From Bacillota bacterium (GTDB lineage: Bacteria; Bacillota; Clostridia; DSM-8532), in the NCBI GenBank assembly GCA_023443745.1, contig JAEZTB010000048.1, forward strand, positions 1-64,000: a stretch of 64,000 bases of DNA, read 5' to 3'. Shown here one piece after another: positions 40,926 to 49,660 of this stretch. Under the pieces are notes generated by a model. It did no database searches. It worked only from the letters and a program-made list of their open reading frames with translations, and was not told the origin of the DNA. Within the stretch, counting starts at the first letter, position 1, and each line of letters starts with the position of its first letter. The translations under genes were made by a program, and so were the position numbers.

Positions 40926-41469
40926 TTGTTACCTCGACTGAATTGTTCAAATTCTCTGGATCATTATTATCTTCTTCATTTTTTATAACCTCATCCTCTG
41001 CGGTTTTGTTCATTTCTATTCCCGCAGGCTCTTTATATATGAAGATAAGAAAGATAACCAAGAAGAATACACCCACGCTGACACAAATATCTGCGACATT
41101 AAAAATTGGAAAATCATATCCGAATGGATAGAAATGCAGAAAATCTACGACAAATCCTCTGAGAAGACGATCTATAAAATTCCCAATGGCACCGGCGATT
41201 AGTAAGGTAAGGGACAACCTTATAACAAAATGCCGATTCTTTGTAAAGTACCAAATCATGCCTGCGACGGCAACCAGGGTAAGAGGAATGAAAACCCAGC
41301 GAAAGTTTTGAAGAATACCGAAGGCCGCACCCCGGTTTTCCAGGTAGGTCAGATAAAAAAAGTCTTTTATAACTTCAACATTCTCAAACTGGGCTTTATT
41401 TGTTAAGAAATACCACTTCGACCATTGGTCCAATCCCAGTAAGGCCATAATAGAGATGATCCAAAGCAT
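40906..41469 (-). CDS. lspA: lipoprotein signal peptidase (signal peptidase II)
   Basis: 187 residues counted from ATG 41469, seven bases after AAGGAG; the TTG at 41499 gives an atypically long N-terminus. Four membrane helices, with the D-Q-x-S-K motif near the start, N-x-G-A-A-F-G, and the catalytic Asp pair in G-N-F-I-D-R and F-x-V-A-D-I (here F-N-V-A-D). A hydrophilic C-terminal tail of about 40 residues is longer than usual. It processes the lipoproteins encoded elsewhere in the window. Confidence 0.94.
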   Translation of the reverse strand: MLWIISIMALLGLDQWSKWYFLTNKAQFENVEVIKDFFYLTYLENRGAAFGILQNFRWVFIPLTLVAVAGMIWYFTKNRHFVIRLSLTLLIAGAIGNFIDRLLRGFVVDFLHFYPFGYDFPIFNVADICVSVGVFFLVIFLIFIYKEPAGIEMNKTAEDEVIKNEEDNNDPENLNNSVEVTNGQGEN

Positions 41470-41501
41470 ACCTTTACTCCTTATCATATTCTTCTTCAAG
41501 C

Positions 41502-43202
41502 CTATTCCACCATTACACCTGTAAAATAGTGCATAAGTATTTTATCATAAGTATAGCCATTTCGGGCAAAACCTTTTGCACCTTCCTGGCTCATACCGAT
41601 AGCATGCCCCCAACCTTTTCCGGTTAAAACATAAGTTCCGGAGGGCATGGTACCCGTGCCAGTACTTGTACCAGTTATAAGCGCAGAACCGTCTGAACCC
41701 AAAACCTTGACTGAGCCTATATTTGATGCAATAACTTCAGTGCCTGTGGATGTCACTGCCTTAGCGCCAATTATATTGACTGTGGTCTTCCCGTCTGCTG
41801 AAATAACAGATGCTGAGCTGCTGCCTGAACCAGATCCCCCTGAATTAATAGTAAACATACGGCTTGGAAGATAGTTTCCGTTATCACCCAGGATTTTTCG
41901 AATATCCTCTTTATTATAGGTAATGGAGCCTTGAGTTCCCACGATCTTGAGCTTGTTGACCCTTCCTGCAGGGGTATACTCCTCAGCTGTCATGGATACA
42001 ATATCACCAATTTCCACGCCGCTTAAAAAAAGCTTCATCTTGATATCGGCTGCAGTAAATGTTTTCGACCAGTTGTAGTTATAAGAATTACCTGCTTCGT
42101 AGGGGTCGGACACACTTTTTAAATAAGGCGTGTCGGTCCCCCAAACATTGACATTATCCTCAGTCATACCGCCACTGGAGCTAAAGTAATGAAGGGATGC
42201 CAACCGTCCGTTATATAAAACCTTTTTGCCCTTTGTCTCGTTAACCGCTTGATTGGAAGCCGGCTTCTCAATATCATAACCCCCATAGACCTGCGAACTC
42301 ACCGTATTGACAACATCAAAATCCCATTTTTTATAGTTTCCCATACTTAGATAGGTATAGGTACGGGCAGCAACAGCCTGAGCCTTAACAGCCTCAATGG
42401 GTGCCGATGCTTCAATTTCACCCGGTACTACGCCATAAAGGTATTGCTCTATATTTAATGTATTAATAACAGTCATATCGCTGTCAGAAAAACGACGGCA
42501 TTCTATCTCACCCCTGTACTGTTTCCCATTGACCGACAGCACCGATGGATTATTGGCTGCATTGGGCCTAACCGTCAATTTATACTGCGAACCACCAAAT
42601 ATGAGTCTGGGCTGAAACCCGGAATCATAAACAATCAATCGCGACGATGAGGGGGTAATGACCTTAACAGCAGTATTTCCAAGCTTGGAAATAAGGCTTT
42701 GCACATCGCTATTGGCTTTGTTTTCATCAGAATAAAAACCGGTCCAAACAGACCAGCCATCTTCAAAAACCGTATAAGCCATGACACCGGATTGTTTGAT
42801 AAGATTGGCCATGCTTTGAGCTGAAGCAAAATCCGATACCTTATCACCAATTTGAATGTGATAAGGGCCAAAGGTTTCACCGCTAAAAGGAACCCCCTCG
42901 GTAGGATTATACTCGGTAAGAACGCCCGAGGGCGACATGATAAAATTGGAATCCTTCCTAACTATGGCTTGCTTGCCTCCGGCTTCTGTCAGAATGGTGA
43001 CAAATTGACCCGATTGGTAATAGCCAATCTCAAGCCCGGCTTTTGAATTAAAGGAAACACTGGAGGCAGGCGTACTTCCAAAATAAAGCCCAACCCTCAC
43101 CGTTTCGGGATAGGCTTGTGCTTTGGTGGTTGTTCCTGAAAAAGTGAACAAAAAAAGAGATAAAATGACCAACAGGTAAAATAGCTGCGATCTCCTTCGC
43201 AT
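41502..43202 (-). CDS. SpoIID/LytB domain protein
   Basis: 566 residues with an N-terminal signal peptide. A SPOR-like region (about 115-185) is followed by a SpoIID domain (about 225-440) with L-N-I-E-Q-Y-L-Y-G-V-V-P-G-E, A-V-K-A-Q-A-V-A-A-R-T-Y and Y-F-S-S-S-G-G-x-T-E-D, and by G-H-x-x-G-M-S-Q-x-G-A near the C-terminus. The family includes the sporulation lytic transglycosylase SpoIID and the LytB amidase enhancer. The extra internal and Ser/Gly-rich region (about 450-525) points to a vegetative cell-wall paralogue rather than SpoIID itself. ATG with GAGGTG. Confidence 0.9.
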   Translation of the reverse strand: MRRRSQLFYLLVILSLFLFTFSGTTTKAQAYPETVRVGLYFGSTPASSVSFNSKAGLEIGYYQSGQFVTILTEAGGKQAIVRKDSNFIMSPSGVLTEYNPTEGVPFSGETFGPYHIQIGDKVSDFASAQSMANLIKQSGVMAYTVFEDGWSVWTGFYSDENKANSDVQSLISKLGNTAVKVITPSSSRLIVYDSGFQPRLIFGGSQYKLTVRPNAANNPSVLSVNGKQYRGEIECRRFSDSDMTVINTLNIEQYLYGVVPGEIEASAPIEAVKAQAVAARTYTYLSMGNYKKWDFDVVNTVSSQVYGGYDIEKPASNQAVNETKGKKVLYNGRLASLHYFSSSGGMTEDNVNVWGTDTPYLKSVSDPYEAGNSYNYNWSKTFTAADIKMKLFLSGVEIGDIVSMTAEEYTPAGRVNKLKIVGTQGSITYNKEDIRKILGDNGNYLPSRMFTINSGGSGSGSSSASVISADGKTTVNIIGAKAVTSTGTEVIASNIGSVKVLGSDGSALITGTSTGTGTMPSGTYVLTGKGWGHAIGMSQEGAKGFARNGYTYDKILMHYFTGVMVE

Positions 43203-43468
43203 AAGCGCACCTCATCTATCTTTTTCTTTAGTAACTTAAGCCACACTGTAAGATTGCATGAAAACACTACAGAGTTAAATCGGCAAGCTTACCCTCATTA
43301 TATCTATAAACCCTCCTTCTGTATAGTTCGCAAACGAAACATCAACAATGTGAAATAAAATTGCAATATTAAATAGGACTAAGGTCTCAGTAAAGATAAA
43401 CCAACTGCTTGATAGGCTTGATATGTCAAATTACGTATGATAGAGGTGTGAAAAGGATGTGATCTTGC

Positions 43469-44383
43469 ATGAATAAGCTTCTTAAGAGTCAAAGAGGAGC
43501 GACAGTTATCATTTTTGGCTTAATAGCCGTCATTCTTCTAGGATTTGTAGCTCTGGTAACGGATGTGGGTATGATGACATTTCATAAGTCTCGGCTTTCC
43601 AACGCGGTTGATGCCGCTGCGCTGGCCAGCGCTCAAGAGCTCATCTATCAGCTCTCCCCCCCAGAAACAAAAGCTGCTCAATATCTTCAGAAAAATGGAT
43701 ACTTAAACAGCTCCATTGAAGTAGACCTTGAGGATGATAACACGGCCGTCAGGGTAACGGCCTCCTACGAGGTTGAATTCGGACTGGCCCGGTTATTGGG
43801 TCATAACTCAAAAAAAGTTGTTGCCACAGCAAAGGGCAAGGTTCTGCCTATCATTGGCGTAAACAAAGGCATCCGCCCATTTGCTATCGAAAAACAGGTA
43901 CTGAATTTTGGCACACAATACACTCTCAAGGAAGGCGGTGGTGACGGTTCAGGCGGTAATTACGGCGGTATAGAGCTAGGTGGCTCGGGTGCAAGAGTTT
44001 ACTATAACAATATTGTTAATGGCTACGATAGTAGGCTCATGGTGGGCGATATTGTTCAGACTGAGCCCGGTAATATGAGCGGACCTACTGAAAATGGTAT
44101 CAATCACCTTATCGGTCAATGTACTCATTCTCCCCGATGCACCTTTGATCACTTTGACCCCGGTTGTCCCCGTGTTATAACCGTTATTATTGTTGATGAT
44201 CTTGATGTAAATGGGCGTTCTGATGTTAAAATCATAGGTTTTGCCTCATTTTTCCTAGAGGGGGTCGAAGGATCAGGTAATGAATCCGAAGTAACCGGTC
44301 GCTTTATCAAAACTGTCACCAGCGGTGAGTTGGGTGAAACTCAAGAGAATTACGGCCTTTACGGTGTTCGCTTGATGGAGTAA
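43469..44383 (+). CDS. TadG-like pilus-assembly or surface protein
   Basis: 304 residues. The N-terminal Q-R-G-A-T-V-I-I-F-G segment plus one membrane helix (about 10-30) and D-V-G-M-M-T-F-x-K-S-R-L-S-N-A-V-D-A-A-A-L-A form the Tad-G-like signature. The rest is a predicted extracellular domain with a short Gly-rich region and a Cys cluster (C-T-H-S-P-R-C, then C-P). No other tad pilus genes are in the window, so it may act alone. The start ATG has only a distant AAGG. A strong terminator follows. Confidence 0.75.
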   Translation: MNKLLKSQRGATVIIFGLIAVILLGFVALVTDVGMMTFHKSRLSNAVDAAALASAQELIYQLSPPETKAAQYLQKNGYLNSSIEVDLEDDNTAVRVTASYEVEFGLARLLGHNSKKVVATAKGKVLPIIGVNKGIRPFAIEKQVLNFGTQYTLKEGGGDGSGGNYGGIELGGSGARVYYNNIVNGYDSRLMVGDIVQTEPGNMSGPTENGINHLIGQCTHSPRCTFDHFDPGCPRVITVIIVDDLDVNGRSDVKIIGFASFFLEGVEGSGNESEVTGRFIKTVTSGELGETQENYGLYGVRLME

Positions 44384-44419
44384 GAAGCTCGTTTGCTCTT
44401 TAATATTGAAATTTTCATG

Positions 44420-44466
44420 AACAATTAAAAGCAGAGATAACGCAGTCTCTGCTTTTAATTGTTTTC
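44420..44466 (+). terminator. strong intrinsic terminator after the TadG-like gene
   Basis: AACAATTAAAAGCAGAGA pairs perfectly with its 18-base complement across an 8-base loop and is followed by a T-run. Confidence 0.9.
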
Positions 44467-44538
44467 TAGAAACGGTTATATTTTCCTCCATGTACGTGAA
44501 TACTGGTATTTATAATTAAATAGGTTTTGGAGGTTATC

Positions 44539-45132
44539 ATGAAACGTTTGGAAGGAACTGAAACAGCCATTAATCTCATGCGTGCCTTTGCCGGAGAATC
44601 ACAGGCGAGAAATCGCTATTATTTTGCGGCGAGTACGGCTGATAAAGAGGGCTATAAACAAATCAAGGACATTTTTATCGAAACAGCAGAAAACGAACGA
44701 GCCCATGCCAAAGTCTTTTACAACCTTATAGTCGAAGGGTTTCAGGGCAAACTCCCTGTCAATATCGACATCTCAGCAGGCTATCCCGTGGTTTCAGGCA
44801 ATACTGCGGACCAATTGCAGGGAGGTGTTGAGGGTGAACATGAAGAATGGAGTGAAATCTATCCCTCCTTCGCCAGGGTTGCCGAGCAGGAAGGCTTTCC
44901 CGAAGTAGCAACCGCCTTCAAGCTCATTTCCACAATAGAAAAGCACCACGAAGAAAGGTTTGCAAAACTTCATGAGAATGTACAGAATGGCAAGGTCTTT
45001 AAAAAGGACGAAAAGGTTCAGTGGATTTGCAGTAATTGCGGGTATATTCATGAAGGCACTGACGCTCCCACCGTCTGCCCTGCGTGTAAGCATCCCCAGA
45101 GCTATTTTGAGATATTCGTGGAGAGTTTTTAA
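44539..45132 (+). CDS. rbr: rubrerythrin
   Basis: 197 residues from ATG 44539 (TTTTGGAGG upstream; the in-frame TTG at 44527 forms part of that site). The four-helix diiron domain has E-S-Q-A-R-N-R-Y, E-x-x-H-A-K and E-x-x-H motifs; the C-terminal rubredoxin-like domain has C-S-N-C-G and C-P-A-C-K-H-P. It reduces H2O2 to water with electrons from rubredoxin or NADH and protects anaerobes from oxygen. It may draw electrons from a protein such as the rubredoxin fusion at 10905. Its 3' end is two bases from the convergent ATP-grasp gene. Confidence 0.95.
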   Translation: MKRLEGTETAINLMRAFAGESQARNRYYFAASTADKEGYKQIKDIFIETAENERAHAKVFYNLIVEGFQGKLPVNIDISAGYPVVSGNTADQLQGGVEGEHEEWSEIYPSFARVAEQEGFPEVATAFKLISTIEKHHEERFAKLHENVQNGKVFKKDEKVQWICSNCGYIHEGTDAPTVCPACKHPQSYFEIFVESF

Positions 45133-45134
45133 GG

Positions 45135-46004
45135 TTAAAGTCCAAAGCAGTCATAAACATGCTCAAGATATAGTCTGACAATATCAATATCGCTGGTCAT
45201 GGACAAAGTGCGGCTTCCTGCAACGTCTTCAATCTCGTTAAACAGGAAGTCGCCTTTCTCATCAAAGATAAAATCAACGCCCACCATACCAAAATCAAAA
45301 TGGTTGACAATGCGCATGACAAGGCCCAATTGTCTTTCCGTTAAAGAATAGGGCTCTGCTGTTCCACCCTGTGATAAATTAGCCTTAAAATCTCCCTTTG
45401 AACGTCTTAATATGGCCCCCACAATGGTTTTGCCTACAATAAACACCCTGACGTCCTTGCCGGGGGTTCCGCACAGCTTCTGGACTACAAAGCGTTCCTT
45501 TGAGATGTCCTGAACGATACGGCGTAGCTCATCTTTAGAGTTAGCTAAAAAAACCTCTTTCCCTCCCCTTCCTTCTACTGTTTTAATAACAACAGGGTAA
45601 GTCAGGGGTAGCTCGCCATAAAGCAGGGTTTTTCTGTCAACAAAAAATGTGTCCACAATAGGGAGCCCCAAACATACAGCTTCCTGATAGGTTTTAGCTT
45701 TATCATTGCAAATCTCGGCTACATGACTTGAATTAAAAACTCTTATGCCCGTAAGCTCAAGCTGCTTTGACAGAAGGGGATCAATAGCCCGATTGATGAC
45801 ATAATCCGGGTACTCCATTGTATTACCCACTTTATCTAGAAGGCACAAGTTATTTAAGGACGTCCCGTAATATAGGTCATCATGATAAACAAGCTTCAGG
45901 GAGTTTTTTGAATGGTTGCCCAAATCTAAAAATCTTTGAGCAAAAACAGCGTTTTTTTCATAGTCTTCTTTTTTATAAAGCAACCAGCCCTTGAGCTGAG
46001 GCAT
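45135..46004 (-). CDS. RimK-like ATP-grasp ligase, stand-alone
   Basis: 289 residues. ATP-grasp features: Y-P-V-V-I-K-T-V-E-G-R-G-G-K-E-V-F-L-A (ATP-binding lid), V-V-Q-K-L-C-G-T-P-G-K-D-V-R-V-F-I-V-G, and G-V-D-F-I-F-D-E with F-N-E-I-E-D as the metal-binding end. It belongs to the RimK/LysX branch, which joins amino acids such as Glu to a carboxyl acceptor. It lies 18 bases after the RNase H/ATP-grasp fusion on the same strand and is related to that protein's C-terminal part, so the two probably act together. Substrate unknown. The start ATG follows GGGGGAC. Confidence 0.87.
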   Translation of the reverse strand: MPQLKGWLLYKKEDYEKNAVFAQRFLDLGNHSKNSLKLVYHDDLYYGTSLNNLCLLDKVGNTMEYPDYVINRAIDPLLSKQLELTGIRVFNSSHVAEICNDKAKTYQEAVCLGLPIVDTFFVDRKTLLYGELPLTYPVVIKTVEGRGGKEVFLANSKDELRRIVQDISKERFVVQKLCGTPGKDVRVFIVGKTIVGAILRRSKGDFKANLSQGGTAEPYSLTERQLGLVMRIVNHFDFGMVGVDFIFDEKGDFLFNEIEDVAGSRTLSMTSDIDIVRLYLEHVYDCFGL

Positions 46005-46022
46005 GTCATGAGTCCCCCTAAA

Positions 46023-47699
46023 TTATTCTAATTGGCTCTTTATATAGCCTATAATACGCTCAGGCACATCCACGCCCGTACACTCATAAATGTTTTTCAT
46101 ATGGGCATTGGAATTAACCTCGCATAAAATGGGATTTTCATTTTCTCCAAAAAGAATATCCACACCTGCAAAATGAGCACCTAAAAGCTTTGCAGCTTTG
46201 ACGGCCATGTCCGTAAAGGTCTGTGGAGGGGTGAAAGCTGCCATACGGCCACCTGCCGTTATATTGGCCCTGAAATCAGTATCAGACGTGCGAAGCATTG
46301 CCGCCACAACCTCATCTCCCACCACCTGAAGCCGAACATCACGGCCATGGCTGGATTTGATATATTCCTGATAAATGTGAGGTACGCTAATAAGCCGTTT
46401 TCTCAAATTCAAAAGCTCATCCCGATTTTGGGCCATGTAGACTTGTGCACCAAAGGAGCCAAAGGCTTCCTTAACCACCATGGGATAGGAGAGTACTTCT
46501 TCGATCTTACCAATAAAAAGACTTTCATCTACCGGACAGCTTGGAAAAACAAGGGGTGAAAAAATGGTTTTGGGCATGGGAATATGATGGTTGGCTAGCA
46601 CCTGATGAGTCAATACTTTATCATCACAGAGGGCAATAGCTTCAGCACCGTTGAATAATTTAAAGCCCATAAATTCAAGCTGTCTTGCAAGGCGCACGTC
46701 CTTATCCCAAAAGATAACAAAATCAGGTTTATCAGATGGGCCGTAAAGACTTAACTGACTTCCTAGGACGGCTGCAACCAGTTCGTCATTCCTATAGGGC
46801 ATAAGTAAGATATCATTCTGCTGAGCGGCTTTAACAAACCACTCAACCTGTTCCATGAATTTTGGAGTCATGAGGCTTCCGTTATAAATAATCCAACCAG
46901 TCAATGCTTTTTGAGGCACTTCATCAAAAAGACTAATCTGTCCGGGCTGTTGTTTTTCCCCCTGCCTCGCGCCTTGTTTTGCCAGTTCGTCGGCTCTGTC
47001 ATTTAATGCAACCCCGGTATGGCTTTCTACCTTCACCCATGTTATTTTGACCATGCAGGAATCGATAAATTGCTTGTAGGCCTGGGTCATTGGCGTATTG
47101 GTGCGATATTCACCGGTAGCCCATTTTTCTATGTTCTGAAAATCATAAAAAATTGCGATTTCGGTAACATTTTTCTGTTTGCACCATTCAAGAACTTCAA
47201 TGACAGCTTGAATCTCTCCCCCTACCTGACGTGCGCTAAAGGCATCAGGTGTGTCCAAAGCTCCTGAAATTTCAGCTACAATAGTTCCCTGTTCCAGAAT
47301 AACGGCACCATATCCCACACATCCATCAATAAATGAGCCGTCAACATAAGCATGACAGAGAATTCCCGATACATCCTTGGCAACTGTTATTTCAATGTTT
47401 TTTGTGGGATTAACTTTAGGATTCGGCTTTTCTTTTTCGGTAGGAACTTCTCCCATAAGGCTCAGAATACGGCTGAATTGATCCTCTGAAAGATCTGCAT
47501 CCTTACGGAAGCCATAGGATCGCTTTTTAGGGCTGTAATCAATGATGAGCTTTCCCAGTGCCATTCCGTTCTCGCTGATTTTAATTTTAAGCAAATAGTC
47601 TCTTACAAGAGCAATTTCTGAAATAAGTCCATGGGAAGAAAGCAATGGCTCCAGATCGTTATAGTAATTTAATAGCTCTTGTTCGCAAATATAGGCCAT
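46023..47699 (-). CDS. RNase H domain fused to a RimK-like ATP-grasp ligase
   Basis: 558 residues. An uncharacterised N-terminal region (1-105) is followed by an RNase HI-like domain (about 112-245) with the whole active site: Asp120 in A-Y-V-D-G-S-F, Glu162 in G-G-E-I-Q, Asp186 in Y-D-F-Q-N-I-E, His227 and Asp234 in N-D-R-A-D-E-L-A. After a short linker, an ATP-grasp ligase domain (about 265-558) follows with V-V-K-E-A-F-G-S-F-G-A-Q-V-Y and G-V-D-I-L-F-G-E-N-E-N-P-I-L-C-E-V-N-S-N. The pairing of a nucleic-acid hydrolase with a peptide-bond-type ligase is unusual. ATG with AAGGAGG. Next is the stand-alone ATP-grasp gene, upstream is udk. Confidence 0.88.
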   Translation of the reverse strand: MAYICEQELLNYYNDLEPLLSSHGLISEIALVRDYLLKIKISENGMALGKLIIDYSPKKRSYGFRKDADLSEDQFSRILSLMGEVPTEKEKPNPKVNPTKNIEITVAKDVSGILCHAYVDGSFIDGCVGYGAVILEQGTIVAEISGALDTPDAFSARQVGGEIQAVIEVLEWCKQKNVTEIAIFYDFQNIEKWATGEYRTNTPMTQAYKQFIDSCMVKITWVKVESHTGVALNDRADELAKQGARQGEKQQPGQISLFDEVPQKALTGWIIYNGSLMTPKFMEQVEWFVKAAQQNDILLMPYRNDELVAAVLGSQLSLYGPSDKPDFVIFWDKDVRLARQLEFMGFKLFNGAEAIALCDDKVLTHQVLANHHIPMPKTIFSPLVFPSCPVDESLFIGKIEEVLSYPMVVKEAFGSFGAQVYMAQNRDELLNLRKRLISVPHIYQEYIKSSHGRDVRLQVVGDEVVAAMLRTSDTDFRANITAGGRMAAFTPPQTFTDMAVKAAKLLGAHFAGVDILFGENENPILCEVNSNAHMKNIYECTGVDVPERIIGYIKSQLE

Positions 47700-47714
47700 A
47701 CTCTACCTCCTTCT

Positions 47715-48338
47715 TTAGTATTTGTTCTGCAGAATACTCTTTATTTTCTCAATAATCATGGAGCTGGCAACCGTATTCAGCCCACCATTGGGAACAATGA
47801 TATCCGCATTTTTTTTACTCGGCTCCACAAAGGCTTCGTGCATGGGCTTTACCGTGTTAAGGTATTGATTAACCACAGAATCAATGTCCCTACCCCGTTC
47901 ATGAATATCACGAATAAGTCTTCTTGCGAAGCGAATATCCGAATCTGTATCCACAAAGACCTTTATATCCATAAGATCCACCAAGTCGGGATTCTCAAAG
48001 ATAAGTATACCTTCGATAATGACAACATGCTTGGGCTCTTCCTTGATGGTTTCATCCAGGCGCCTGTATTCAATAAAGGAATAGACCGGCCTTTGTATCG
48101 GTTTGAATGCTTTGAGAGCTTTAATCTGCTCCACCATGTAGGTATTGTCAAAGCTGTTGGGATGATCGAAATTTAGCTGCCTGCGCTGCTCATATGAAAG
48201 GGTGTTAAAGGATTTATAGTAATAATCCTGACAAATCAGGACTACATCATCTTCAAAGGATTCTTTAATCTTTTTGGCCAGTGTCGTTTTCCCCGAGCCT
48301 GTACCACCTGCAATACCGATAATAACCGGCTTGTCCAT
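47715..48338 (-). CDS. udk: uridine kinase
   Basis: 207 residues from ATG 48338 (GGAGG seven bases upstream; the GTG one codon earlier is less well spaced). Walker A G-G-T-G-S-G-K-T-T, C-Q-D-Y-Y-Y-K, F-D-H-P-N-S-F-D, and R-R-L-I-R-D-I-H-E-R-G-R motifs match Udk. It phosphorylates uridine and cytidine. The RNase H/ATP-grasp gene follows 15 bases after its stop, probably in one transcript. Confidence 0.94.
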   Translation of the reverse strand: MDKPVIIGIAGGTGSGKTTLAKKIKESFEDDVVLICQDYYYKSFNTLSYEQRRQLNFDHPNSFDNTYMVEQIKALKAFKPIQRPVYSFIEYRRLDETIKEEPKHVVIIEGILIFENPDLVDLMDIKVFVDTDSDIRFARRLIRDIHERGRDIDSVVNQYLNTVKPMHEAFVEPSKKNADIIVPNGGLNTVASSMIIEKIKSILQNKY

Positions 48339-48550
48339 CACAAAACCTCCAAATAAATACCTTTAAGGACTTAACTTTCTTTTATTATAGCAAGCCAAGA
48401 TGAAATTAACCAGATATCATAGTTGTGTTTTCTAATATCGTATTTCCAGCAATAAACTGAATTTCGAAATAATAGATCTGGGCCATGAAATAAGCGGCTA
48501 TATCCCAACTATAACCGCTTTTAATACTTGGTATTACAAATGCCATCATC

Positions 48551-48958
48551 TCAATGAAGATGTGATCCGCAATATTCGCACTGTACAATTTCGCCGTCAA
48601 TAATCACGCTTTCTGCTCCGCAGCTATCACACTTAACTACTTTTTCTTGAGACGTGGAAGGATGGTCAGATAATTCTAGAGTTAAATTATATGTATAAAC
48701 AGATTCATTTTCTATGCTTTTTAACTTCTTCCCTCTATAAAGCAAACATACAGCGATAAAAAGCATTAAGATCGCAACAAAAATCATGTTTCTTATGAAA
48801 TTAGTGGGATCTTTAAGTCTAACTCGCAAAACAGCTGGCATAATAATGAAAGGACCAACAAAGAGAATAAAACAACCGATTATTGAAAAAAATATACCAA
48901 GCCCATAAAGTATTTTACCTTTTTTGATTCGTTCTGCTCTATTCGATTCCCTACTCAT
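48551..48958 (-). CDS. small membrane protein with C-terminal zinc ribbon (paralogue 1)
   Basis: 135 residues from ATG 48958 (CAAGGAG upstream; the longer frame overlaps the previous gene's zinc ribbon). Two membrane helices (about 17-40 and 55-75) precede a C-terminal zinc ribbon V-V-K-C-D-S-C-G-A ... C-E-Y-C-G-S. The two Cys-x2-Cys pairs are twelve residues apart and could hold one Zn2+. Its three relatives at 49005, 51744 and 52329 share the tail but differ elsewhere. No function known. Confidence 0.8.
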   Translation of the reverse strand: MSRESNRAERIKKGKILYGLGIFFSIIGCFILFVGPFIIMPAVLRVRLKDPTNFIRNMIFVAILMLFIAVCLLYRGKKLKSIENESVYTYNLTLELSDHPSTSQEKVVKCDSCGAESVIIDGEIVQCEYCGSHLH

Positions 48959-49004
48959 ATAATCTCCTTGACCTTGTGCATTAAGACCAGTATTCTTTAT
49001 TGAG

Positions 49005-49568
49005 CTACTGCAAATATGAGCCACAATACTCGCATTCTGTGACTTTGCCCTGTGTTACTACATTTGCGGCACCGCAGCTTTCACATTTGACCACTTTTTC
49101 TTGAGGAGGGCAAGGAAAATCAGGAAAATCAGGAAAATCAGTAAATTCAGTAAAATCAGTAAAATCCATGGGAAAATCATCTGAAGAAACAGTCTTTGTT
49201 TCAATTTTGATATAGGTTTGTTTAAGATTATCACTCCTGCTTATAGCTTCAAAATTAATATCAGGCATAACGGAAGTAACATCTTGCTTAATGCTAGTAT
49301 TGTTGTCATGATAGAAAAAATTTTGTACATACTTATGATTATCACCTTTCATCTTCTTTTTCCCTATTATAATCAGCACTATACCACAAACCCATATCAT
49401 GCTGATAAGGGCAATCTCACTTTCAGATGAAGAACTCCATTCGTTTTTTTCAAGAATAACAGGGTAAAACATATTCAATAAAATACCGGAAATTAACAAG
49501 AATACACCAAACCTATATAGTTTTTGTCCATTTTTTATGCTAGTAGCAGTATAACTTTTTGTTTTCAT
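49005..49568 (-). CDS. small membrane protein with C-terminal zinc ribbon (paralogue 2)
   Basis: 187 residues: two membrane helices near the N-terminus (about 18-40 and 50-70), a hydrophilic region containing a tandem D-F-P/T-D repeat (about 132-150) and the zinc ribbon C-E-S-C-G-A ... C-E-Y-C-G-S-Y-L-Q. ATG 49568 has AAGGGGG upstream. The 3' end overlaps the long reading of paralogue 1, which suggests tandem duplication. The repeat tract is coded by six 9-bp units (49114-49167). Confidence 0.8.
   Translation of the reverse strand: MKTKSYTATSIKNGQKLYRFGVFLLISGILLNMFYPVILEKNEWSSSSESEIALISMIWVCGIVLIIIGKKKMKGDNHKYVQNFFYHDNNTSIKQDVTSVMPDINFEAISRSDNLKQTYIKIETKTVSSDDFPMDFTDFTEFTDFPDFPDFPCPPQEKVVKCESCGAANVVTQGKVTECEYCGSYLQ
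49114..49167. repeat. six tandem 9-bp units in zinc-ribbon paralogue 2
   Basis: Consensus GGAAAATCA or GTAAAATCA on the plus strand: three identical units followed by three near-identical ones, with another partial unit at 49171. On the minus strand they encode D-F-P and D-F-T triplets. Copy number may vary between strains. Confidence 0.85.
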
Positions 49569-49580
49569 ATAGTGTCCCCC

Positions 49581-49632
49581 TTATTGAATGATGGAGCCAC
49601 AGCACTCGCATTCACCAATAGAACCTTCTATT
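49581..49632 (-). pseudogene. truncated fifth zinc-ribbon paralogue
   Basis: Only about 16 in-frame codons remain before a TAA. They encode E-G-S-I-G-E-C-E-C-C-G-S-I-I-Q, clearly the end of the same zinc ribbon (compare C-E-Y-C-G-S in the neighbours). A stop codon lies directly upstream and the rest of the gene is missing, replaced by the 3' region of the SLH gene. The spacing of paralogues on both sides suggests deletion after duplication. Confidence 0.75.
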
Positions 49633-49660
49633 TACATGCATTACATCAGATGAATTATTC

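Noticed and set aside
48406..48600. A 64-residue minus-strand ORF after udk
   Set aside because: It overlaps the zinc-ribbon gene's 3' end in another frame and has no site or family resemblance.
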